From G965202915 sp965205955 (GTDB taxonomy: Bacteria > Pseudomonadota > Gammaproteobacteria > Eutrophobiales > Eutrophobiaceae), in NCBI GenBank assembly GCA_965205955.1, contig OZ242192.1, forward strand, positions 1,178,001-1,242,000: 64,000 bases of DNA, written 5' to 3'. Every line of letters begins with the position of its first letter. Position 1 is the first letter of the stretch. The position numbers and the translations under genes were made by a program. Positions 29,401 through 41,400 of this stretch are shown piece after piece. The notes under the pieces are model-generated. The model worked only from the letters and a program-made list of their open reading frames with translations, had not been told where the DNA came from and made no database searches.

Positions 29401-32400
29401 TACACCCCGGCTACGGTAGCGCTGAATGCTCCCACCCTTCCGACCGTGACGCCGCCCAGTGGCGCACAGACCGGCAGTACGCTGAGCTATACGAGCGGCG
29501 ATACAAATATATGCACGGTTGATTCCGCCGGCGCCCTGATGCTGGTTGCCGAAGGAGCCTGCGTCATTACGGTAACCGCCTCAGCGACGCCCAACTACAA
29601 CGAGGCCACCGACACCTTCACCATCATGGTGTCTGCGGCAGCATTGCCGAGCATCTCCATCGCCGCCGGGACTGCGGTGACCGAGGGCACGGCGGCCACC
29701 TTCACGCTGACGGCGACCCCTGTTTCGGCGACGACCCTGACTGTCACGATTGCCGTCACCGACTCGGGCAACTTCATTACCCCCCCCCCGGCGCCGACGA
29801 CGGTAACGATTGACGCCAGCGCCACGACGGCCATGCTGGAGGTACCGACCATGGCCGACTCTATTAACGAGGCCAACGGCATGATAACGGTGATGGTGGA
29901 GGCCGGCACAGACTATACGGTAGACCCGGCGAACAACACAGCCAGTGTCACCGTCAATGACGACGACGCCGAGCCGACGCTGGCGATTGACTCGCCGCCG
30001 ATGGTGACCGAGGGCGATGACGGCGACACGGCGACGCTGAGCTACACGGTGACGCTGGCCGGGGATACGACGCAGGAAGTGACGGTGGACTACGCGGATG
30101 CCGGCCTTGCCGGCGGCGGCACGGCGACCTCGGGTGCCGACTACGACACGATTACCGGCGGCACACTGACCTTTACGCCGGGTGCGACCACACAGACCAT
30201 TGCCGTAACGGTGAGGGGTGACGCAATTGACGAGCCGGACGAGGAGACGGTCATCGTCATGCTGTCGAACCCGGACAACGCGACGATTGCAACAGACACG
30301 GGCACCGGCACGATTACCGATAACGACCCTGAGCCGACGCTGGCGATTGACTCGCCGAACATGTTCGAGGGCGACGACGGCGACACGGCGACGTTGCGCT
30401 ACACGGTGACACTGAGCGGGGCGACTGCACGGACGGTGACAGTGCAGTATGCGGATGCGGGCACTACGGGCGGTGGCACGGCAACCTCGGGTGCCGACTA
30501 CGAAGCGCTTACCGCCGGCACGCTGACCTTTGCGCCGGGCGGTGCGACCGCACTGAACATAGACGTAACGGTGAGGGGAGACGTGGATGATGAGGGGGAC
30601 AGGGAGACGGTTGTCGTCAGACTGTCGGGCGAGGTCAACGCAACGATTACAACTTCCGACGGCATCGGCACGATTACCGATGACGACGACCCGCCGGCGC
30701 TGGCGATTAACGCACCGAGCGTAGACGAGGGCGACAGTGGCCCGGCGACGCTGAGCTACACGGTGACGCTGACCGGGACGACGGCACAGACGGTGATGGT
30801 GGACTACGCGGATGCCGGCAGCGGCACGGCGACCTCGGGCACCGACTACGAACCGATTACCGGCGGCACACTGACCTTTACGCCGGGCGGTGCGACCACA
30901 CAGACCATTGCCGTAACGGTGACGGGAGACACGATTGACGAAGCAAACGAGACGGTCATCGTCAGACTGTCGAACCCGGTCGAAGCTACGATTACACCCC
31001 CCGACGGCACCGGCACGATTGACGACGACGACGACCCGCCGATTCTGACGATTAGCTCGCCGACCATGAACGAGGGCAACAGTGGCAGGGCGACGCTGCG
31101 CTATGTGGTGACAAGTGGGGATACGGAGCGGGAAGTGACGGTGGACTATGCGGATTTGGGCACCGGCACGGCAACCTCGGGCACCGACTACGACGTGCTT
31201 ACCGCCGGCACACTGACCTTTGCGCCGGGCGGTGCGACCACACAGAACATCGACCTAATGGTGGTGGGAGACACGATTGACGAAGCAAACGAGACGGTCA
31301 TCCTCAGACTGTCGGGCGCGACCAACGCGACGATTTCAACCGCCGACGGCACCGGCACGATTACCGACGACGACGCTGAGCCGACGCTGGCGATTAACTC
31401 GCTGACCGTGCCCGAGGGCGACAGCGGCTCGATGACGCGGAGTTACACGGTGACACTGAACGGGGCGACGGCACGGACGGTGATGGTGGACTATGCGGAT
31501 GCCGGCGGCGGCACGGCGACCTCAGATGCCGACTACGACGCGCTCACCGCCGGCACACTGACCTTTACGCCGACTGTGACCACACAGACCATTGACCTAA
31601 TGGTGAGGGGAGACACGATTGACGAGGAGGACCAGACCATCATCGTCACCCTGTCGAACCCGGACAACGCAATGATTGCAACGGACATGGGCACGATGAC
31701 GATTACCGATAACGACGATGAGCCGACGCTGGCGATTAACTCGCCGAGCGTGGGCGAGGGCGACAGCGGCACGGCGACACTACCCTACACGGTAAGGCTG
31801 ACCGGGATGACGGAGAAGGAAGTGACTGTAGACTATGCGGATGCGAGCGCTGGTTCGGCGGAATCGGGCGCCGACTACGAAACGATTACCGCCGCCACAC
31901 TGACCTTTACGCCGGGCACGACCACACGGGACATTAACGTAACGGTGAGGGGGGACACGATTGACGAGCCGAACGAGACCGTCATCATCACCCTGTCGGG
32001 CGCGGTCAACGCGATGATTATAGCAGGCACGGGCACCGGCATGATTACCGATGACGACGCTGCAGGCGTCAGCGTCTCCGAGACGGAGCGCATGGTTACA
32101 GAAGCGGACGGCACGGCCGACTACACCGTGGTACTCGACACCGAGCCGTCGAACGATGTCACCATTGCCGTTGAGAGCGACGCCGAAACGGTGGCAACGG
32201 TGTCGCCGCCATCGCTGACCTTCACTTCGACCGACTGGAACACGGCACAGACCGTCACCGTGACCGGCGTGAACGACAACGTTGATAACCCCGGCAACGC
32301 CCGCACTGCGAGCCTTAGCCATACGGCCACGAGCTTGGACACCAACTATGGCTCGGTGCCCATAGCGTCTGTGGACGTCACCGTAAACGATGACGACGAC

Positions 32401-35400
32401 CCGGAAATCTCGATTGCTGCCGGGGCTGCGGTGATAGAGGGGGCGGCGGCGACCTTCACGCTGACGGCGACCTCCGCACCGGGGACAGCCCTGACCGTGA
32501 CGGTTACGGTGGACGACGGGGCCGGCAACTTCATTACCGGTGCGCCGACGACGGTAACGATTGCCGCCAGCGACACGACGGCCATGCTGGAGGTGCCGAC
32601 CACCAACGACACTACCGACGAGGTGAACGGCATGATCACCGCGACGGTGGAGGGCGGCACAGGGTACACGGTAGCCTCGCCGCCAGGCAACACCGCCAGT
32701 GTCACGGTCAATGATAACGACGACCCGCCGACGCTGGCGATTGACTCGCCGAGCGTGACCGAGGGCAACAGTGGCACGGCGACACTCAGCTACACGGTGA
32801 CGCTGACCGGGGGGACGGAGCGGGAAGTGACGGTGCGGTATGCGGGCTCGGGCGGCACGGCGACTTCGGGCGCCGACTACGACGCGATTACCGCCGGCAC
32901 GCTGACCTTTGCGCCGGGCACGACCACACAGCCCATCAACGTAACGGTGAGGGGGGACACGGTGGACGAGCCGAACGAGACCGTCATCGTCACCCTGTCG
33001 ACCCCGGTCAATGCAACGATTGAAAGCGGCACGGGCACCGGCACGATTACCGACGACGACGGCCCGGTCATCTCGATTGCTGCCGGGGCTGCGGTGACCG
33101 AGGGGATGCCGGCAACCTTCACGCTGACGGCGACCTCTGCTCCGGCCGCGAACCTGACGATTACCGTTACCGTCACTGACTCGGGCAACTTCATTGCCAG
33201 TCCAGCGCCGACGACGGTAACGATTGCCGCCAGCGACACGACGGCCACGCTGACGGTGCCGACCACCGACGACAATACCGACGAGGTGACCGGCATGATC
33301 ACCGCGACGGTGGAAATCGGCACAGGCTATACGGTAGACGCGACGAACAACAGCGCCAGTGTCACCGTCAATGACGACGACGAGCCGACGCTGGCGATTG
33401 ACTCCCCGAGTGTGGCAGAGGGCGACAGCGCCACGGCGACGCTACGCTACACGGTGACGCTGACCGGGGCGACCGAGCAGGAAGTGACGGTGGACTATGC
33501 GGATACGACCAGTGGCACGGCGACCTCGGGCGCCGACTACGAAGCGATTACCGCCGGCACACTGACCTTTGCGCCGGGCACGACCACACAGAACATCGAC
33601 GTAACGGTGATGGGAGACGTGGATGATGAGGTGGACGAGACGGTCATCCTCACCCTGTCGAACCCGGTCAACGCGACGATTACCACCGCCGACGGCACCG
33701 GCACGATTACCGATGACGACGACCCGGCGCTGCCGAGCATCTCCATCGCCGCTGATACTTCCCCGGTAACCGAGGGCACGGCGGCCACCTTCACGCTGAC
33801 GGCGAGCTCTGCTCCGGCCGCGAACCTGGCGGTTACCGTTACCGTCACTGACTCGGGCAACTTCATTGCCGGTGCAGCGCCGCCGACGGTAACGATTGCC
33901 GCCAGTGCCACGACGGCCATGCTGATAGTGCCGACCGAAGACGACTCTGCCAGCGAAGCGCCCGGCATGATCACGGCGATGGTGGAGACCGGCACCGGCT
34001 ATACGGTAGCCTCGCCGCCAGGCAACACAGCCAGTGTCACCGTCAATGATGACGACGACGCAGGCGTCACCGTCACCCCGCCGGCACTCACGGTTCCCGA
34101 AGATGGAAGCACGGGTGCCTACACCCTGGTACTCGACACTCTGCCGACGGCCAATGTCATCATTGCCGTTGCAAGCGACACTGCCACGGTGGCAACCGTA
34201 TCACCAACATCGCTGAGCTTCACCACGGCCAACTGGAACACGCCGCAGACCGTCACCGTCACCGGCGTGAACGACGACGTTGATAACCCCGGCAACGAAC
34301 GCACTGCGAGCCTAAGCCATACGCCTGCGAGCACGGACAGCGACTATAACGGGGGAGCCATAACCATAGCGTCTGTGAGCGTAACCGTGACCGACGACGA
34401 CGTTGCCGGCGTCAGCGTTGTGCCGACCATGATCACGGTTGACGACGCGGGCAGCGGCACGGCCGACTACACCGTGGTACTCGACAGCCGGCCGACGGCC
34501 GTCGTCACCATCACGCCGACGAGCGGCGACACCGGTTTAGCGACGGTGAGCGGGGCGCTGAGCTTCGCCCCGGCCGCCTGGAACGTGGCGCAGACCGTCA
34601 CGGTGACCGGTGTGGACGACGGCATTGAAAACGCCGTCCCCCGCATGACCGCCATCACCCATGCGATAGACAGTACCGACGGTGGCTATGGCTCGTTGGA
34701 CGTGGACGACGTGAGTGTGACCGGTGCGTCCTTGCCGGTAGCCGGCTTGTTTGGCCTGGTTCCGCCCGATGACCTGGCCAGCGAAGAGAACAACACCGAT
34801 CTGGCCGAGGTGGATTTGCGCCTGTCGCCGGCGCCGGAGGCCCCCCTCACCGTGCGGCTGGAGATCACCCCCACCACGGCCCTGGGCGACTACCAGTTGG
34901 TTGCCGGCGGACGCACCCTCAGTCCGGCGGGGGGGACGGACAACGTCTATGAGGTTGACGTGGGCATCGACGGCATGGTCCGCTTGCAGGTGCGCGCACT
35001 GAATGATGCCGATCAAGTCAGCGAGGTCTTGACGCTGACGCTGATGCCCGGCGAGGGCTACTCGGTTGGGAGCGAGCGCAGCCGCAGCGTGACGCTGGCG
35101 GACAACGATATAGCGCTGCCGCAGGTGAGCATCAGCTCCGGTCGGGACTCGATTTTCGAGGGGCAGGGTGTGCGGCTGAACCTGACGGTGCGGGATGAGG
35201 ATATGAATATCGAGGATACCCATCCGGAGTTGGTGGTCGACTACCGGGTCACCGGGGTGAGCGCGGACGACTACAGACTGGGGGTCGCCACCGGTTTCGC
35301 CCCGACCACCAGCGTGAGTGAAAACGGCCTGGGTGGCAGCATCACCATTGTGGCGAATGCCGCCGGCCTAAGTGCCAATCCGAACGTGCAGGCGGCGCTT

Positions 35401-38400
35401 AGCCTGTCGTCCGTCGTCAACAGTATCGATGATGACGTGGAACTGGAGTTTGCCCTGCAGCCAGGCGCGGGCCGCTTCAACGTTGGGCAGCCGTTGCGCC
35501 TGAGGATTATAGACGTACAGGGGTACGCCGCCGAGGTGAGCCTGGCTTCCGATGCGCCGCTGGTGGCGCGGGAAGGCGGCACCGGCGGCGCCAACCGGGT
35601 TGAGATCGAGGTGCGGGTCGCCCCGACCCCGGTGCCGGTCAACGTCGGGCTGCAACTGGTCGACGGCGACCCGGCGCCGGCAACCAGCGACTACAGTGTC
35701 AGCAAGGCCGGTGGGGCCGGCACACTGCGTAACCCGAGTACGCAGAACTACGTGATCGAGTTTCCGGCCAGCAATGCCGGCCAGAGCCACCGCCTGCGCA
35801 TTCAGGCGGAAACCGATGCCGATACCGACAGCGAGCGGTTGAGCCTGCGTCTTTCCACCCCGCCGGCGGACGGCGGCTACCGGCTTGGGGGTATAGTCGC
35901 GCAGCCGGTCACCCTGCTTGACGCCGACGATGGCCGTACACAGGTGACAATCACGGTCAGCGACTCATCCCCCCTGCCGGAGGCATTGGACCCGGACAGA
36001 ACCCGCGGCTCGGGAGCTTTTTTCCGCGGCGCAGAAATACCCAACAGTATAATGAATGTAACTAGTCGGCAGGTGGATCTGCGGCGAACCGGGAGCGGGC
36101 TCTTGACGAATGTCAGGCTGAGAATCACCGGGGTGAATGCCGGCCTGGGCGATGGGGTCGATAGCGAGATCTTTGTTAGTCCAACCAACACCGGTCAGGG
36201 GGTATTTGGTGGTGTTTTTGCTTCGGTAATCCCTCTGATCGAGGATGGGGAACACTCGGCCTCGGACTTTTTTGCCCTTGGCTTCGATACTGGATCCCGT
36301 AGCACTGTTTCGGATATATATATATGGGCTGCGCAGGACGAGATCAGCGAAGGCAACGAGACCCTGCGTATAGAAGTGCTGCCGCCGGCGGCGGGCAATG
36401 AGGACGCCTATGTTCCGGGAACCCCCTCGAGCGTTGAGTTTCCGGTGGGGGATACCTCCGGCTCCAGCGCCAATCTGGTCGGTGTGCGTCTGGCCAGCGT
36501 CGAAGGGGGCGCGCCGGCACAGATCGATATCACCCTGGGCGCCAGGCAAATCGAGGTGCCGGTCCTGCTGGGCATTGACGAGGCCACGGGTGATCGTATG
36601 CCGGAGACCGGCGACTATGCGCTGGAATCGGCGCCGGGCACCATCGGCAGACTGGAGGCCACTACCGACTCGTTGCAGTACCGGGTGGTTTTCCCGGTTT
36701 CCAATTCGACGCAGACCCACCGCCTCCTGGTGCGCGCATTGCCCGACAACGACGCGGATGCCGAGCGCCTCACGCTGGTTTTGCAGTCTGGCGGACTGTA
36801 CACGGTAGGCAGTGGCGACCGGGCGCAGATTGAGATCGAAGACAGCTCGCAGTCGGTTGAGGTGCTGCCGCCGGCGGCGGATATACTGCTGGAGGGCGGC
36901 GACCCGGGGATCTTTACCGTCCGGGTACCGGAAGCGGTCCTTGCCGAGCTTCCGGTGGACTTTGCCGTCAGCGGGGTGCAGCGCGCCGACTTCACGCTCA
37001 CCGCCGAGAGTGGCGGCACGCTGGCCTTTGCCCCCGGCGGCGGCTCCCTGAACGGCGCCTTGCGCATTGCCGAGGGCGGCAACCAGATACGGATTGCGCT
37101 GCAGATGGTCGCCGATGCGCTGCGGGAGACCGAGCGGCTCACATTCCGGCTGCAGGACTCCACCGATGGCGGCTATGGTCTGGCCTTGCCGCCGGCGGTG
37201 ACCGAATTTGCCGTGGACATCGAGGAGAGCTTGCTGCCGGGAGTGCGTTTCGACCTTGCCGCCAGCGACCTGGTCGCCACGGAAGGCTCCACCACCGATT
37301 TGGCACAGTTGCAGATCGTGCTGGACCCGCCGGCCACCGGCAGTATGCCGGTAAATTTGCCGCTGGAGTTTCGCCCGCCGCCGGTACTCGGCGACTACCA
37401 GGTGCTTCGGGACAACACGCCGCTGACTGCCGACACCGGCGCGGAGCCTGGTGCGGCGCGTTATCTGCTGTCCGGGGTGAACAGCGGGCTTGTCAGCGTG
37501 CGCGTACGCACCGTTGCCGATTTGGACCGGACCAGCGAGCGGATTAATGTGCGGCTGCTGCCCGGCGCCGGCTACCGCTTTCCCCCCGCCGGCGATTTGG
37601 AAGCCGAGCTGAGTATACAGGAGGCGGCGCTGATGCAGTTGAGCCTGGCCTTTTCTGACGGCTCGGTGGAAGAAGGCGGAGTTGTCATGCTGAGCCTGCG
37701 TCTGAGCGCCGAGGCGCCCCGCCCCTTGCAGGTGGGCTACCGCATCAGCGGCGTGCAGGTGGGTGATTTCGAGTTGTTCGGAGACCGGGACGGGGTGCCC
37801 GGCACCGCCTCGGATGCCTCCGTGCTGCTGCAGGACTTGCTGGTGCTTGCCGCCGGCAGCGCTACCGCCTCCTATGAGTTGCGGACCAGCGATGACAGCC
37901 TGCTCGAAGGCACGGAGACGCTGCGCCTGGAGCTGCTGCCCTCGGTGGACGGCAGCTACGGGCTGGGGGCGAGCTCGGCCGAGTTGCGCATCGATGATAA
38001 CGACCCGGCGCAGGTAGGCTTTGCCCAGGCCAGACCGGTGGCCGGGGAAGCGGCCGGCACGGTGGCGCTGCAGGTGCGCTCGCAGCCGGCGCCGCTGACG
38101 AACCTGCAGGTGGGCTACCGCTTTAACTCCGGTCAATCGGACGTGGCGCTCGGCGTTGACTTCATGCTGAGCGGCTTGAATGCCGACAATGCCGGCACGC
38201 TGACCCTGACACCGCAGGCGCCACAGGCGGACATCACGCTGACCCTGGTGGATGACCTGCTGAATGAGGGCCCTTTCGAAGAGGCGCTGTTCGAGTTGCA
38301 GCCCGGCGCCGGCTATATCCTGGGACAGCAGGATACGCTCCTGCGCATCTACGACAACGAGGCCCCGACCTCCACTCCGAGGGTGACCTTTGAGCAGGTC

Positions 38401-41400
38401 GAAAGCCTGGTCGGCGAGGGCAACACGGCGCGGGTGCAACTGCGGGTCGAGCCGCCGTCGGCAGACGAACTGACGGTGTTGTACGGGGCCATGCCTGCGG
38501 GCACGGCGGCAGCCGCCGACTATACGGCGCTCTCCGGCAGCCTGGTGATTCCGCCCAACGCAGGCGGGGCCGAGTTGCTCATCGAGTTGATTGATGACGG
38601 CAGGGATGAGGCGGAGGAGACTCTGGCGCTGATGCTCGCCGACCCGGTGGCAAGCGCCGGCTACCAGTTGGGCGATGCGCGCACCCATCTGCTGCGCATT
38701 CAGGATGCGCAGATCCCGGCGCTGTCTTTCGCCCCGGCCAGCCTAACGATCACCGAGGGCAGCGCGGCACTTGCCTTAGATCGAATGGAGCGCACGGCAA
38801 CGATCTCCCTGGCGGTGGAGCCGAGCTCGCGGCGGCCTCTGCGGGTGCGTTACCGGGTGTCCACGCGCAGCAGCGCGAGACTGAGCAAGGACTACTCCGG
38901 GTTGCCGGAGCCGGGCGGCGTGAGTGTCTGGGCCGTGCCGGCCAACGCCGCGAGCAGCAGCTTCTCTGTGGAGGTGCTGCCCGATGCGGAGCCGGAGCCG
39001 GACGAGCAGTTGATCATCGAGTTGCTGCCCTCGGACGATGGCGGCTACGTGCTGGGCGAGCAGGCGGTATATACGCTGACCATCCGCAGCAATGGCGATG
39101 ACGGCAGCCGGCCACGGGCGCTGTTCGGCGCGCTGGGCGGCACGGTCGTCGAGGGCATGGCCTTCGAGGTCCCGTTGCAGGTGCAGGGCTTTAGCGGCCC
39201 GCTGGCGGTGAACGTGGTGGCGGTAGGCGCGGCGACCACCGCCGAGACCGGTGATTACAGCTTTTCCGGCAGCCTGACCCTGTCGTCGCCGGGCGGCGAA
39301 GTGCTGCGCGTACAGACCGGCCAGGATTCGGACAACCAGGATGAGTTGCTGGTGTTGCAGTTTGCCGCCAGTCCCGCCTACGACCGGGCGATCAATACGC
39401 TGGAGGCCTCGCGCTTTGTGTTGCACATTGACGATAACGAGCCGGCCAGCGGCCAGGTGGTGCAGTTCGAGGACGGGGACTCGTCCGTTCTGGAACCCTC
39501 TCCCACTAACACCTCCCAGCACCAGGTCTTCCTGACCCGCAGCGCCACGGCGGGTGCGCTGGACGTGTCGCTGCGCGCGGTCGCTCGCGGCGGGGCGCAA
39601 TCCTCCGGCTCGGATGCCGACGACTACCGGCTGGCCTCGAATACGGTGAGCTTCACCGCTGGTCAAGCGCGCGTACCGGTGCAACTCACGCTCTTGAGTG
39701 ACCGGTCGCTCGGCGACAGTATTCAAGAGGAGGACCGCCAGGAGGGTGAGCAGACTGTAGAGCTGGCGCTGTCGCCGGGTTCGGGCTACCAATTGGGCGC
39801 CCAGCGCAGCCACCGGGTGCGGATTTTAGATCGTACAAGATTCAGACAAGTCGGATTTTGCCGGGTGGCGGATGGGCGTGACTGCTCGGGCGTTCGCATT
39901 ACCGAAGGCGACATCTTTTATTTTGACACTGAGCCACTCACCTTCGGAAGTGGGCAGATAAGATTCACCGCGGTTCCCTTTGAGGCGCCGGTAAGTGTTT
40001 ATTTCTGTGTCTATACGTCTTTCAGCGCTGCAGTCAGCACCTTGCGGGCTGACAATCCCGAATTTCTGTTGTTGAACGTCGAGCGGCTCCCCGGCGTCCG
40101 CTGCAATAATGTCTTTGATGCGGGGCTGACGCAGGCCTACAGGGTGATCATTCCGGCCGGCCAAAATTATGCCCGTGTGGCCATAGAGATCATCGATGAC
40201 GACAAGGTGGAGCGTGGCCCCGGCGGGAACGCGGGGCATCGACTGGTCGCCGGATTTACCACGGATCCGCGCTATCCTTATGAGGGGTCTCAGCCAAGCA
40301 GCTACCCCCAAGAGTGGAGGTGTAATGCCGATGCAGGTGATGATGTTGGGGATACCGCCCCCGCCGCCCTCTGCCGGATCACCGATAACGACCGGCCGCC
40401 GGCGGCTTTGCCGAGTGTGGGCTTTGCCGAAGTCGGCGCCACGGTGGTCGAGGCCGCCAGCACTCAGAGTGTGACCGTGAACCTCGATGCCCCGCTGCCC
40501 GGCGGCCTGGTGGTGCGCTACCAGTTGGGCGGTTCGCCGTCCCTGGAGTTGGACCGGGATTACCGCATCGACGCGATTGACCGGGTCACGCGCGTAGGCC
40601 GTCTGGTGGTGCCGCCGGGGGCTTCCAGCGGCACGCTGGACTTCTCCCTGCTGAACAACCTGGTGCCGCTGCAGGGCGAGCGCGTCCTGACGCTGGCGCT
40701 GCAGCCGCAGGAGGGCCTCTATGAGGTGGCCGGCAACACCGTCTACACCCTGACCATCCAGGAAGATGATGAAATCGGCGACTTTGTGCAGGTGCGCTTT
40801 GCCCAGGCGCAACTGGAGGTGAACGAGGGCTCGGGCAGCGCCGAGCTGGTGGTGCAGGCCATCCCGCCGCCGGGGATCGCTATCTCCGGCTCCCTGGAGG
40901 TGGAATACCGCATCGTGTTCTCCGACACCACGGCCTTGCCCGCCGACTATACCCTGGCCTCCACCGGCACGCTGACGCTGAGCGACGGCAACCGGGACGT
41001 GACGCTGCCGGTGGGGTTGATTGATGACAGCGCCCAGGACTCGCTGCCCGCGCGTGAGCTGGTGGTAGAGCTGGTGCAGCCTGAGCCCATCCAGACCTAC
41101 GTGGTGGTGCCGCCGCAGCGGGCAACGCTGGTGATCAACGATGATGACGGCGCCAATGCGCCGGTGCCGAGGGTGTATTTTGAGCGGGCCGACAGCGCTC
41201 TTGAAGAGGGCAACACGGCGATGGTGCGGGTGGTAGCAGTGCCGCCGCCGACCGGGGATCTGACGGTGACCTATCAGAGGATGCCCGGCGGCACCGCCAC
41301 CGCCGGCAGCGACTACAGGACGCCTTCGGGCAGCCTGACCATCCCGCGCCAGCAGGGCAGCGCGCTACTCAGCGTGGAGCTGCTCAATAACCTCGAAGAT

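Noticed and set aside
24295..34735. CRISPR-like or satellite repeat array
   Set aside because: The periodicity is that of ~90–115-codon protein repeats with silent and missense variation; there are no short identical repeats with unique spacers.
35965..38688. Long minus-strand open frame (907 codons) opposite the first giant gene; similar ones at 53793–56216 and 23932–25596
   Set aside because: They mirror the strongly biased codon use and repeats of the plus-strand gene, show no protein family features and lack ribosome-binding sites. The plus strand has signal peptide, barrel and repeats.
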